Shown here: positions 12,101-24,170 of the stretch, in pieces
Layout: every line of letters starts with the position of its first letter
Position numbering within the stretch: the stretch's first letter is position 1
DNA from: Numida meleagris
Lineage: Eukaryota; Chordata; Aves; Galliformes; Numididae
Assembly: GCF_002078875.1 (NCBI RefSeq)
Contig: NC_034438.1
Coordinates: forward strand, 19,560,054 to 19,624,053
Reading direction: 5' to 3'
Length of the DNA stretch: 64,000 nt
The notes under the pieces: model-generated
What the model saw: only the letters and a program-made list of their open reading frames with translations
What the model was told of the DNA's origin: nothing
The model's database searches: none
Program-made: the position numbers and the translations under genes

Positions 12101-13516
12101 CTCATTTCATAGGTGAAGAAACTTATGAAATGGCATTCAGAATAGTATTTAGAAAAGAAAGACATTCCTTGCTCTTCTTTAATAGATTATTCTTGGAAAT
12201 GAAGGGGAGTGTCTGGACCTCAGACCACCTATTAGGATAGAGGGGCCCACAGCAAGACACTTTGGAAGTCTATACAAAATTAGAAAGTGCAAATGGTGTT
12301 ACTCAAATGTGTTTCTATTTGATGTGGTTTAGAAAAGTGTTACTTGTCTTCAAAGGCATAATAGTTTGCTCTCTCATTTCTCACTAAGGAGCTCTTCAGA
12401 ACTGTAAAATACTTCCAGAGGGAATCTACATCACGAAAGTTCTTCTCAAGCTGGCTGCTTCAACCAGGGGAAGCAGAGACACTGATTTGACTGCTGCTGG
12501 CTCCACTACAGATGTATGCTAAAGCAGTGGTGGAACACTCATCATTGCAGTAAAGTTGAATGTGTGCAATATCAAACTCCCCTGCTGAAGCAGTGGGGGC
12601 AGGAAGAAGGACTGGAATCAGTCATACTCCATGCATCAGGCCAGATCCTCTTCCCGTACACATGAGGCCGGTGGTTCTGGAGGAAGACAGAATGAAATCT
12701 TCGTTCCCTCCAGCCAGCCACTTTGTGCCCTCATTTAACCTGTGCAGCCATGAGAAGTCAGTGGTATCGGCACAGGAGTACAGGATGGTGAGATTTAGCT
12801 CATTAATTCTTTCTTCCCCATAACAAAAAAGAGGGGATTAATGTAAAAGTTTATTCTGATATATTCACACCATACTTATTATCACAGGATGTACGAAGAG
12901 TTTTTGTGGCTGCATTTGATCCTCCCATTTTACTCTCGCTCTGAGATTACTGGGGAAATTCCTTACCCACAAGTGGATGCTCTGTGAAGGGCAGGATGTG
13001 GTGGCCTGGTGACTGTCGGGCTGTGTCATAGCCAGCAGGCCCCACCAGGCAGCACTGCCTCCCTCCAGCCTCCAATTACAATAAATCGCTCCTCCTAAGG
13101 CACGCTTACCATGTCCACTTTTCTGATCCTCAAAATAAACTTGCTTTTCTACAAGCTACCAGGAGCTTCATGAAAAGCACCTTTGCCTCCAGAAAAAGCG
13201 ATTTGGGGTGATTTCTGGAACCTGACTCCTCTACTAATTTTCTCTTGCTTTTTTTTTTTTTTTTTTCCTAATGTTCTTCTATCCAGTTCAGATATTTTCA
13301 CCCAGAGTGTCATCATTGCTCTTTTCCTCAATATTTTGCTTGTCTGGCCATAGATCAAGCAGCACACTGCAAAATGCAGTGATATGGTAAGGAGCAGGAG
13401 CCTGAGATCCATCTTTGTAAGCTGATGCAAGCTCCTCTTCCCTTCTCTGTGCATGCGTTGGGAGCATGGGTGGAGAAGGACTGTGTAAAAAGAAAACTGA
13501 AAAAATGTAAGGAAAA
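9169..13516. other. Unique non-coding DNA
   Basis: No known repeat apart from T-runs at 9586-9603 and 13249-13266 (18 T each). A small locally GC-richer stretch at 11130-11340 has a 79-codon frame without recognisable motif. Nothing here supports a gene. Confidence 0.55.
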
Positions 13517-13637
13517 GTGTATATGTGTGTATATGTATGTGTGTGTGTATATATATGTGTGTATATATATATGAAAGTATATATATAAATGTATAAATAA
13601 GTATATCTATCAGTTTATCATATATATATATACATAT
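13517..13637. repeat. Compound (TG/TA)n microsatellite
   Basis: Alternating purine-pyrimidine runs of TG and TA with interruptions, about 120 bp. Such tracts are polymorphic by slippage and can adopt unusual helix forms; no further role is visible. Confidence 0.95.
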
Positions 13638-14838
13638 CAGTTTTCTGATACATATAAATTCAGCATATATTCCATCAAGATGGTGGGAAAACTATTAATA
13701 TCAACAAACCATCAAAACAAGGCCTGGAATGCTGTGGTTGTGTTACTTCTCATCTATGTGCTCTTGTTCTGCCATCAAACAGAAATTCATGGTGCTCATG
13801 GTATAAGCAATAATCAAAGAGAACAAAATGAGTAAATACGAGCAATAGCTACAGGTACTAACTGGTGTCACCTTGACATGTGTCTACTGATGGTTGCTAA
13901 GGGAGAGATGAAAGCTGACTTTTCTTAGCTAAGACAAGAAAGCACACAAGTGGTTGTGTGATGGAGCAAGGAACAGTGCAAATGGGCACACAGATTCTCC
14001 AGAATTGTCACAGTGCCCCAGCATCTCCCATCACATGCAGCTGCACGCGTAGACATTGTCTTCCTCTTGCTTCTAAGGAGTACTATGAAAGTTTGTTCAT
14101 TCAAACCTGGAAAAATACAAAACCATCAATAAGAGGAACTGAAATCATCAATTTTTAGTGTTTCAGTTTCTCCAGCATCACTGCACATTGTGTGGAAACA
14201 TTCCCTCAGGTCAGTTCCTGGCGTAAACAGGAAATGGCACAGCTGTGGTGCAAGGGCTGTGCTCACTCATGGTTTGTTCCATTTTCTTTCTGAATGTTTA
14301 GAGATCGCTCTGTCAGATCTTCTCCTTGATGAAGCTAATGAGCCCTGGTGAACTTAAACTTCAGCGTGGTTGTAGAAAAGCAGGTTTGGCTTGGTTTTGT
14401 ATCCAGATGTGGTTCTACCACTTGCCCAAACAAAAGTGCAGAACTTGAGGGACTACACTGGTTCTTGCTTTAACTTTTTTTGTAACACTTCAGATTTTGC
14501 TTTCATCCTCCCATGCCCATGAAAATCAAACTTAAATACATCAAAGCAAGCATGAATAAATGAAAAGGAAGGGCATACACTTTCATATGCAATTACATGC
14601 CTTGATGATGTTTGCTCCGCTGTGCAATTTTGAAACCATAGAAGCTTACCAAATTCCAATGTATACTGAAAAGTTTTCTGGATCTAGAGAAGTAGTTAGA
14701 ATTTTTAACCATCAGTCTGATACATAAAGCTCAAGAAAAGTGTATGTCCAGTTTTTTTACTTTTGAAAGCAAGTGTCATATAATGTTTGGAGCAAACTAC
14801 CCAAGTAATAATCTAAAGATAGAAGGTGCTCTGTTTTG
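13638..14838. other. Unique non-coding DNA
   Basis: AT-rich sequence with no recognisable repeat, exon or RNA gene. Frames of up to 68 codons look like chance openings. Confidence 0.5.
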
Positions 14839-14968
14839 TTTTTCTTGTCTTTTTCTTTCTTTCTCTTCCTTCCTTTCTTTCCTTCCTTCTTTCCTTCTTT
14901 CTTTCCTTCTTTCTTTCATTTCTTTCTTTCTTTTCTATTTTTCTTTCCTATCTTTCTTTCCTTCTTTA
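14839..14968 (+). repeat. Polypyrimidine (TTTC/TTCC)n tract
   Basis: About 130 bp of almost pure pyrimidine on the plus strand built from TTTC and TTCC units. Two frames read through it, giving Ser/Phe/Leu-rich peptides that are artefacts of the repeat. Mirror-symmetric pyrimidine tracts of this length can form triplex DNA. Confidence 0.93.
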
Positions 14969-17900
14969 CCCAATATTGAGGCTATGGACTCAAAGTTTGC
15001 GAAGTTTGCAAAGCTGTATTTGTTAAGCATCAATTTCCTGCAGCTAACTTGAAAAGACCTGCTAATGCTGCAATGAAATGCCACCTGGGTAGTCAGTGTA
15101 ATTTTTAAGAAAAATGCAGTTTGGGGATTCACTACTCAGAAATACAGACTTCCAAATATCCCCAAAGACTCCTGTTCTTGCATACAAGTCCTAAATCATG
15201 ACTGGATGATCTTGTAGGTCTTTTCCAACCTAGCTGATTCTATGATTCTATGACCTCTCCAACTGAGAGTGCTGTAAAGACAGTGTACACAGAAAGACGC
15301 AAATATTGTGTTGTATTTTTGTTGGGTGTTTGGTGTAATCCTCAAAGTTCTGGCTGCTCTATGGGAAAAGTTAGCTGAATAATTGTCCGAAAAATGGTGT
15401 AAGTGCAATTTTCCTATATACTGGACTCTGCTAGTATGACACAAAAAAAATCCATTAGATTGTGTTTGTGATGGTTAGTGTTTATCAGCCATATGAACTC
15501 TATCTTAATTATAATTTAAGTTTAGTGAAAAACACTATCAGTGGGGTTCTATGTGTAAAAGCTGACCTGAGTTCTTCAGTGTTCCTTTATTTGTCAATGG
15601 AGAGAAATGGGTTTCTCCAGAGGATGTTCAGAGGAATGTTGACATAACCCCTGCAAGAAGCTTTCTGTGTTCAAACGGAGTCTTGCTGGCTTTTCTGGCT
15701 GCCCACAGCTGACTGAGGCGACAGATGAGCTTCACCTGTGGTTGAAATGCTGAAGTGTACCACAGTGGTGGTTGTGAGCAACGTGCCTCTCCCAGAGGTC
15801 TTTCTTGTGATGGAGAGACCTAGAATGATTCCAAGAGGCAGAAATTCTCTTGCCTCTTACAGAGCTGTGGGACCAAGTCCTTCATCCTGCTGTTGCTCTT
15901 CCACAACATACAAACCCTTTCATTAACTGAGCAAGAGTACAGTAGAGGTTAAACCTCTGCTGACCAAGAAGCAAACAGACGCACTAAATCTTTCAGAGGT
16001 TATTGCACAGTTATTGAGCATGCAAGCTTACAGTCAAAGATGGAGGGAAATTTCCAAAGTCTGCAAAAAACTCGTGCCACCGAAGCACACCTGTTTCTTC
16101 ACCTTGATACCCTCTGGGAAATCTGGGACTTGGTAGAGTGCACCTTAATTCTTGTATGTCTTGATGTGGGTTTCCCATGCTGTATTAATCTGTATTTGGC
16201 CACATTACAGATAACCCGTAACTTTACTAGGAATGTGTGGAGGGTCAAGGTACTGAGGCTGGAATGAGCAGAGAGCTAGACAGAGCAGCTCAAGTGCTTT
16301 TGAAAAGATCCCCAGGGTACTCTCCCTTCTTGATTGCTTCTCCCCCCAGGCATTCTGGGCTCTACTCATTCTTGGGAGAAATTAGGGACTGAGAGGTGAT
16401 GGGAGCACAGCATCACCAGCCGAAAGCTGTGGCAGGCTCCTGCAGATCTGTCCGCCCCTAGTTCTGCAGACTTGCTGACTGGCAGGGACCAGTCAGGGCT
16501 GCAAGGCCCAAAGAAGACCTGCAATACAAAAGGCAACAGTGCACATGTTATCCTGCTTTACTGAGTTCATCAGAAAATTTTTAAAATATTTAAATCACAG
16601 CAAAAGCAGGTCATGGTCTGCACATAGTGTGGCCTTTTGTGCTCGTACTGGAAAAAGAAATAAATCTGTGTTGGGAGCCACTGATACGCTAAATGAATGA
16701 TAAGGGAAATGAGAGACAGAGGAGAAAAAAAAAACGTTTCTGATTATTGAGATATGTAGATCTGTCTCCGTCTATGGAGAAAAAAAAAACAAACATAGAT
16801 CACGTGCAACCCCAGGGCTTATTAATTAGGGGATGAGGAAGGAAAATATGTACAAATCTGGTGTCTTAATTCTTGAAGGTACCAAAATTTTTCTTGAGTC
16901 TTTAGTGACTACTGCTCAGCATTCTTTCTTCTGGAAGTTCAGTAAAATATCTTATTAAATTCAGGTCTGATATGTATTGTGGTGCTGAAGCAGCTGGTAA
17001 TTTTGAAGGAATATTTGTGTTAACTGCTGTGTTCTATGGAGACTTAATATAAATAAATATATTCAGGAACTCAGTTCAGTATATTAGCAATGGGAATTGG
17101 GAGTGTCAGTGAAAGAAGCTACCTCTTACTCATTTCTCGGGTTTAATTTTATTAACGGATACAAATGATTTGTTAAACAAATATAAAACAAAAGGAAAAG
17201 AAGAATGAACTCTGTGTCACCATTGGGCTCATCTCATAACCCAGAATCCCTGGGTATCAAGTGCTTTTCATCTCAGACTTACCTTATCATCTTAATAAAA
17301 GGCCTTGGAAAGAAACGGCTGAAGAAACCACCTCAAAAACCTTCAGCATTTTCATGTCAATCGTACAGTTTCTAGAAGGCCAGGTCCCTGTTTAAGGTCT
17401 AATGTGTTTGGAGAGTGACAAGAGGTGTGTGCTATTAGGCAGAATGCCTTTTATACACAAGGAATTGGATCAATTTGACCCTGATTGTCTCTCCATTTTA
17501 TTGTCCCATGACTTCAACACTCGACCCCTGGCTCATCTTAAGGAAGAGGCTGATTGAACTGGAGGTCTGACACTTGTCGGTTGTGGATAACGTTGGCTTC
17601 AGTCAGTCATGTTCACACATAAATGAGCCCTGGCAGAGATAGACTGTTGAACAGAAAAAGCAGCTTTTCTGTGGAGAGCCTCCTTGTTTAAATCCATCAA
17701 ATAGTAAGGTCTGCTTCACAACAAAACAGCCTGAGATAAGTAACAGAGGTATATATTATTTCTCTTGCTACGAGGAACTGTCTGTTTTGAAACATGCAAC
17801 GTGTGGGGAGAAATGGCAAAAGGACCATAATGGTAAATGCTACTTTGGTTCTATAACGCGAGGCAGCGCACGGGGCTCCTGCTTGTGAGTGGGAGACGTC

Positions 17901-18334
17901 GCTGTGCACAGTGTCAGCATCACTGTGACATCAGTTCTTCCCTCCTTAGAGCAAGGTGATGTACATCTTGATTAAAATGGCAGAAATGGAATTCCTCCCC
18001 TTTTCTCTCTTTGGATTTGTCTTTCTTTCTGCTGTTCTCAAAATCAGAAATTTCCAAAAAAAAAACCCACACCCCTCCCTGCAAGAGAGTGAAAAACACA
18101 GTCCTCTAACAGGGAAAAAGAAGAAAAACATAAACTCACTTCTATCCATGTGATGTCACTGCAACTCTGCTATGAACAGTGGGGAAAGAGAGAAAAAAGA
18201 AAAAGGAAGGAAGTGTGGAAAGAAGGCTATTGTTTTTTTTTTTTTTTTTTTAAAGAATGCAAATACAACTCCACTGCACTTTCAAAGCAGTTTGCATAAA
18301 TGTCTCTCCATGATTTTTTTATTTATGGCCCCTA
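14969..18334. other. Unique AT-rich DNA with one CR1 end
   Basis: Apart from the short CR1 3' end at 15199-15252 no repeat is recognisable. Frames of 60-82 codons overlap each other on both strands and lack motifs. The 17.0-18.3 kb part is very AT-rich and ends with a 19-T run at 18233-18251. Confidence 0.5.
15199..15252 (+). mobile_element. CR1 LINE 3' end, very short
   Basis: Only the last ~54 bp of CR1 are present: actggatgatcttgtaggtc followed by ttttccaacctagctgattc and two ATTCTATG units. It is almost identical to the end of the copy at 26951-27219, so the two belong to the same or closely related subfamilies. Confidence 0.88.
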
Positions 18335-18840
18335 AGTTTCTAATTAAATACTAATTAATACTATCACCAGAATTGTCTCCCGTCCTCAGCTCTTCATAGC
18401 TTTGTCATTTTGATTAATGCATAGTCATTTATTAACTTATTTAACAAGCAAAGATGCCTCATGACAAACCAGCTTAAATTATCCCCATAACGGTTTCATT
18501 ACTGCAAAAAAGGAGTTTTAAACTTAATAAAAATTATCCTCAATAATGTGGAAGCTTTTTCTTTGCAGCCTTAGAGGATGGAAATAGATTTTTTTGCTTG
18601 ATTTATAATATATGGATTTGTATAAAGCATCCACTAATAAAATTTATATATTAATTTAAGCTTGATCATTACAGTGATTCTGTAGCCCTGTGCACATATT
18701 ACTTAACTTTTTCTGTATTTATGAAGATAATTAATGTTCTGACTGTACAGAGACTAAAATACACACTAGTATGAGATAATTAGGGCCATAAATAACGTTT
18801 AGGTCTTGTGTTTTGCTATTTTAATTAATTGTTTTGTTTT
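18335..18840. promoter_or_regulatory. Candidate regulatory AT block rich in homeodomain cores
   Basis: About 500 bp with many TAATTA/ATTAAT-type cores (for example ctaattaaatactaattaat near 18341, ttgattaatgcata near 18410, gataattaatg near 18726, ttttaattaattg near 18819) and one POU-like attaatgcat. Non-repetitive AT-rich blocks of this kind in bird gene deserts are often conserved developmental enhancers. Conservation cannot be tested here, and AT-rich DNA produces such cores by chance, so this is only a candidate. Confidence 0.25.
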
Positions 18841-21800
18841 CTGGCTAAGCCTGATAGAGAGGAAATCAGAGTTTACTGGGGTATTATCACGACTGTAGGA
18901 AAAATATAACAAAACTAGGGACTGCAGGGCTCTGCATTCATGGGATCCTGCCATCCCCATGCCAGTGGGGTCAGCATCTCACGGGTGTACCCTGTGTCCC
19001 ACTCTCCTGTCCCCTCCGAACTGTAGGGTACTGAAGGAGGCACTGCTTTTCTGCTATTTCCATAGGCAGGGAGAGCTGGAGGAGGATGTCAGGCTGTGCT
19101 TCCTTGTGTTTACTCCTAAAGCTTTTTATTCGCCCTGGTTATTTTCATAATGTTGTATTTATTATTTATTCCAATTTTCTTTAACGAGGAACTCCCTGTC
19201 TTTCTACCTACACAAACCTTGAATAGGATGTATAGATCATACAGAAAATAATAGAGATGTAGTGATTTGATTGGGAAAGCCAAGCCCCCCCTCTCCAGTA
19301 CCTGGTTTCCTTTTATTCCCATGTGTTACCCAGCACAGCTGATGAGCACATTGGGGTGATGACAGGCAATGTGTTCCTGAGTTGAGAAGATGCAGAGAAC
19401 ACATTTTCTGTTCACTGTTGGGAAACAGATCAGGTGATGCCTCAGGGTGCGATAAAAAGCCCCGTGGCCCAATAATCTGAAATATGATTGTAGCAGGTTC
19501 CCAGTGATTGCGTATAAAGAACAATTGCACGCCTAAATAGCTTTTGAGATTGGATGTTAAAGATTACTTTTACTGTCTACTGGATTAGTCTCTATTGGAG
19601 TAAATAAAGGTCAGGTCTCAGGGTTTCTTTGTCCCCAGTGACATAGCTTTCACTATGTAACGTAACATAATAAAGCTGGTTAGCATGACCGTCTTTTCAT
19701 AAATCTCTGATGAACATTTGTAGCAAAATGACACTTCCTAGCTACAGAGCCTTGGGACATAAAAAGCAAAAGTATGTAGCAGGTTAAAATTAAAAGCCAG
19801 TGACAACAGTGTATGTACAAACCAGTTTGTACTCCTCTTGCATTTTTTTCATGCAAGCCAGCTTTGCTGTATTCTCATCACCTCTTGTTTTTTTCTTGCC
19901 TTCTCAAATTTTTCACTACAGGGTATTATTTTGTGAAAACTGAAGATAGGTGATGGCAAATTACTGTGCAGCTAGAGTTAGAACAGCACCTGATAGCCTT
20001 TTAAGAGTTTTGTAATGGCTGCAGAATCTAAACTAAGTCCAGGTTAAATAAGCATATCTTCATTTGATTACTACTATTAAATAAATCATAATAAATTATT
20101 ACCCCAAGAAGTACACATAAAATAGAGCAGTGAGGAAGAATCAGACAGTGCATTGTAGGATTTTGTTATGCAAATTGGACAGTGGACTCATCTTCTCCTT
20201 CTGCATGTAACAGCTGGAGATTTCCAGCCTCTCACCAGTTCCTCCTGTTTGTGGAGACTATTCAGAGAAATTTCACATTGCTCTCAGTCCCTCCATGAAG
20301 ACTGTGAATTGCTACAACAGCAAAGGTAGCTTAAAGGGCCTTCAAAACTTGGAATTTCAGGGCTAAAATATGGCAGTGGAAGACTTAATGGATTTTGAAC
20401 CCATGTTGAATGAAATGGCCCAAGACAAGGGATTATTACAAATTACACAGAAGTTATGTTTGATCTAGAAGAAAAGAGAAGAGAGATATGACAAAAGGAT
20501 TGTGAGCCAGTTAAAACATTTAATTCCATGGCATCAGTCCCTAACAGTGGAACTGTTGTGTGAACATAAACACTAGATATGTCACTTGGAAAAATGGAGG
20601 AGTAAATTTCTGAGATCTGTTTCTAATAGTTGGCGCACAAAACATGAAAACCTATTTACAGATTGTTCTTAAAAATGATAATCAAAAATAATGCAGTCTA
20701 GATACTTATTTTCTGTTCCAAGCTCTCTTTTTCCATCTTGTCATAAGATTGACTGCAGTCTAGAAAAGTAAGACATTGCAATTAATGAAATAAACTGTTC
20801 CTAAAATACACTAGTAAATATTATGGAAGCTACTTAATACAAGATGATCTAATAATGGGATTGTCTCAAGTATCTCTTCCAAATTAAACTCAAGATTAAA
20901 CCTCTAGGAAGCTTTCTTCAGGTTAGAGCAATAAAGAATCTTATTTTTTTACTTTCAGATATTTACGGGTTCTTTCCCCATGTGTAATACTTTTCTTACA
21001 CCAGTCTCAGATATTTCTTGAAAGCAGTTTTCAGGGTTGTGTAATTTTGCTAAATTGTAGTGTGGTTAGTCATTCCATATAATAGCTCCATCTTGAAATA
21101 TTTGGTTTCTCATCACCATTATTTTTATTGGAAGATTGTATAACCACCTTGCTCACTCAGGAGAAGACTTCTTATTTCTATCTTACATGTATTCATGTTG
21201 ATCTCATAAATTTGTTCTTGCCCCAACACTGTCCCTTTGCTTAAATAGCACTTCCTTCCCTACCTGTTTGTGTACACAGAGGACAATCTCCCTTAGCCTT
21301 CATTTGCTCTGCTGAAGACCTTGAACTCCTTTCTGCCACATTTCACAAAGCCATGTGCCTGTTCATATTCAACCACTGATTTTCAAACATCAACAAGGCA
21401 TTCCTTTTCTTCTACTATTTTGTTCCCAGCCACTGAGCCCTTATATTTTTTGGCCAAAATTCCTGTCATTGGTCTCTCAGCAGATGATGCTCATTCTGAC
21501 AATAAATTGATCATTTCTCATTCTGTTGCAGTCACCCTCAAGATCATCCTGTGCTTCTGAGATAGTGCTGATTCTAATCTCTATTGAAGATGCCTCCACC
21601 TTAGTGATACTAGTGGATTTGATTAGCACAATATTAGATTATCTTCTCTGTGCGTATACGTGCTTGTTTATACATATAGAAAGAGGAAATAGTAAAACTT
21701 TTTTTTTTAATACAAGATTTTCTAGCGAATAAGTCCAGAATTAGATTTTTGAATTTTTTGAATTTATGAATTATATGACTTGGTCCTATGGAATTTCATA

Positions 21801-22728
21801 TTGAGATGTCTATCTCCTTCATGCTTAAAAATCATAGCCTTAAATAAAAGAAAATGATATTTGTAGATGCAAGCCATTACTTGTAACAGATCTGAACCAA
21901 TTTAACTAAAGTTGAGCTTGGACCATTAAATGAGAAACTGCATGCTTAATTATTTTCTCATTTTTTTTATGAGTAACCTATGAAAATTCACAGCATGAGG
22001 AAACATGCAGAATTTAGGTGCAGAAAGAATTGCATTTCTACCACAAAACCAGTGCACTGTTACTTTGGAGAGCAGGGAAGTTGTCCCTTCTTGCTCAGCT
22101 GATGGACGTGATGTAAAGTTAAATTTCAAGGTGGAGAAGAACCCAGGAGGCTGCTCTGACTCCATTAATGCATGAGATGTCTTTGACACCACTGCATAGA
22201 TTCTTCTGTACTTTTTATATAGCATAGTTGATAAATGCATTAAATGCATAAGATACTTTTTGGTTCTGGGACAGAATATAACATGACAAGAAATGAGACC
22301 TTTCCCTACAATGCTACAACATATGAAAATTGAAACTGTAATTTTCCCCCACTCAGAAGCATAATGCAAGTGACAATTTTTAATTTGAAGAATTACAGAA
22401 ATTCTCTGGCAATTGAAAGTTGGAAGCTTGAACAATCATATTTATTCTGATTTTAAATAAGTTATTGGGCAAAATGAGGAAACAATATTGCTAGCCATTG
22501 TCTCTTTAGTATGTTTCAATTTAATGCCAGCCAGTGGGTAAGATTTAACAAGATATGTCAATTCAACTACATCAGACTAGATGACAAGATACATCCACAT
22601 CAGGAGTAAAATGAAAATATTGTGTAGAGGGAAAAAGGTGGGGATGGAGTTATTCTCATTCCATGTTGTGTGCACTAGCAGTGTTGAATTATCTAAGTGA
22701 ATTGATGAAAAGTTCCGAACATATAGCC
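18841..22728. other. Unique AT-rich DNA
   Basis: No recognised transposon, RNA gene or exon. The longest frame (161 codons, minus strand, 21950-22435) has no motif and low-complexity AT-rich codons. Non-repetitive texture leaves room for conserved non-coding elements, which cannot be judged from one sequence. Confidence 0.5.
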
Positions 22729-22980
22729 ACAGATACCTCTGTCTGACAGCAGAGCAGGCACAAGGTGACCTCTGCAAGTGCAGCTTCATAGTGTTGGTGT
22801 AGGACACTCCAGGCCACTGGCAGTTCCACATCCACATGGAACTCCACCTCTTCCAGCATGTCACCAGAGGCAGGATATTTGATGTTTATCATCAACACTC
22901 ATGGACCTTCGTATTTGTCATCCGTATACACAGACATCACATCCAATCCTGAATCACCATTGGCAGAGACCTTATCAGTC
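22729..22980 (-). pseudogene. Exon-like coding remnant, unrecognised protein
   Basis: On the minus strand one frame runs from about 22975 down to 22729 and is open except for one TGA at about 22899-22901. It reads HVTAQKTDKVSANGDSGL..., MSVYTDDKYEGP, stop, then INIKYPASGDMLEEVEF and VELPVAWSVLHQHYEAAL. Composition is balanced and protein-like, unlike the AT-rich flanks. A pyrimidine-rich acceptor (cctctgctcctttcag) lies 5' of it near 23005. A donor-like gag|gtatct lies at its 3' end near 22729. I do not recognise the family. It may be a decayed exon, a fragment of a retro-copied gene, an old transposon gene, or an exon whose TGA is a polymorphism or error. Confidence 0.35.
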
Positions 22981-24030
22981 TTCTGAGCTGTCACATGTCA
23001 CATCCTGGGCTGAAAGGAGCAGAGGTTTGCACCAGGGTTGCACAGCAGAGCCACAGCACTGCTATGACGATGCAGCCATGCTAGATCACCCCAGCTTGGG
23101 CTCTTCCAGTGTTAGATGGCAACATCAGAGGCGAGGACCACCTTAGGCTGCACTGGGCTTTAAGCAGGAAAGGAACAAGTTATTGATAGTAAATGCTGGA
23201 AAGTTTGCAACCACTTCAAGTCATGATTTAGCTAAAGCAGATTCATCTTTCTGGAATAGAAAATTACAATGTTTGTATATTTGTATGATTAGATATGTAA
23301 ACACAACCACCAGTGATTGTCAGGGACTCTGAGAAAAGAGTAAATCTGAAAAAAAAACATTACTGACACTTTATGAGACTTTTTAGTATGCTTTGTAAGT
23401 CCACTGAGAAATTAACTCTAGCTGGAAAATGGAAATTGCTTGTATCAGAACTTTGGACTCTATCGGTTCAAAGTTGCCCTCTGCTGCAAATGGGAGTTAC
23501 AGCTTGCAGGGAGACAACAGCACATGGCAGCTCACAGGACTCTGCTCTGTACCCTGCTTCTCTGCAACCCTCATGATGGGAGATCCTATGCCCTCACAAA
23601 AAGATCACAAATTTATCCTGAGCCACCTCAGAACCAGTTAGATTTCTTGCTCCCCTTTTTTTCTGTTGGAAGTTTGTTGAAGAAGGTCAGTTCTTATATG
23701 GCTATAAACCTTCTGATTTTTAGCCTATGGTTATTTATAGACATTTGGTATCCTTTGCTCTCCTTCTTACGCTGTCATTTAGCTTAAATAGTACCTCTTC
23801 TCCTTGCAGTACTTATAAATGGCAGCTCTAGTCCCTTTTAGTCTCTATGTACTGAACTAGGGAAGCTGTATTTGTCTCTGCTCCCTAAAGGGTCTTCTGT
23901 CCCCTAGCCATGCCAGTTGTCTTACCTCATATCTGTTTTTCCTTTCACTGATATTCCTTGTAAAACTCCAAAAGCTTGTAAGTAGATGTTGACTTTCCAA
24001 GACCTTGTGGCATTGCTGTTCCTTAAACCA
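22981..24030. other. Unique DNA, partly GC-richer
   Basis: 22.98-23.16 kb continues the more GC-rich patch around the exon-like remnant. The rest is ordinary AT-rich sequence. Overlapping short frames at 23373-23787 have no recognisable product. Confidence 0.45.
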
Positions 24031-24170
24031 CACATATATATTCATATATTCATATTTATATATTCGGTACAATGCTATATAATAATATATCTGTATATCT
24101 CTATAGTATTATCATATGTATATATACATATAGCATATATATGTATAGACATATATACATAAATATATTT
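24031..24170. repeat. AT-rich (ATATAC/TATATA) simple sequence
   Basis: About 140 bp of near-continuous TA with CATATA and TATACA variants. This is low-complexity DNA prone to cruciform formation and slippage. Confidence 0.9.

Noticed and set aside
14744..15052. Ser/Phe/Leu-rich frames of 66-102 codons
   Set aside because: Produced by the TTTC/TTCC simple repeat.
21950..22435. 161-codon minus-strand open frame
   Set aside because: AT-rich codons, no motif, no splice or promoter context; likely chance.
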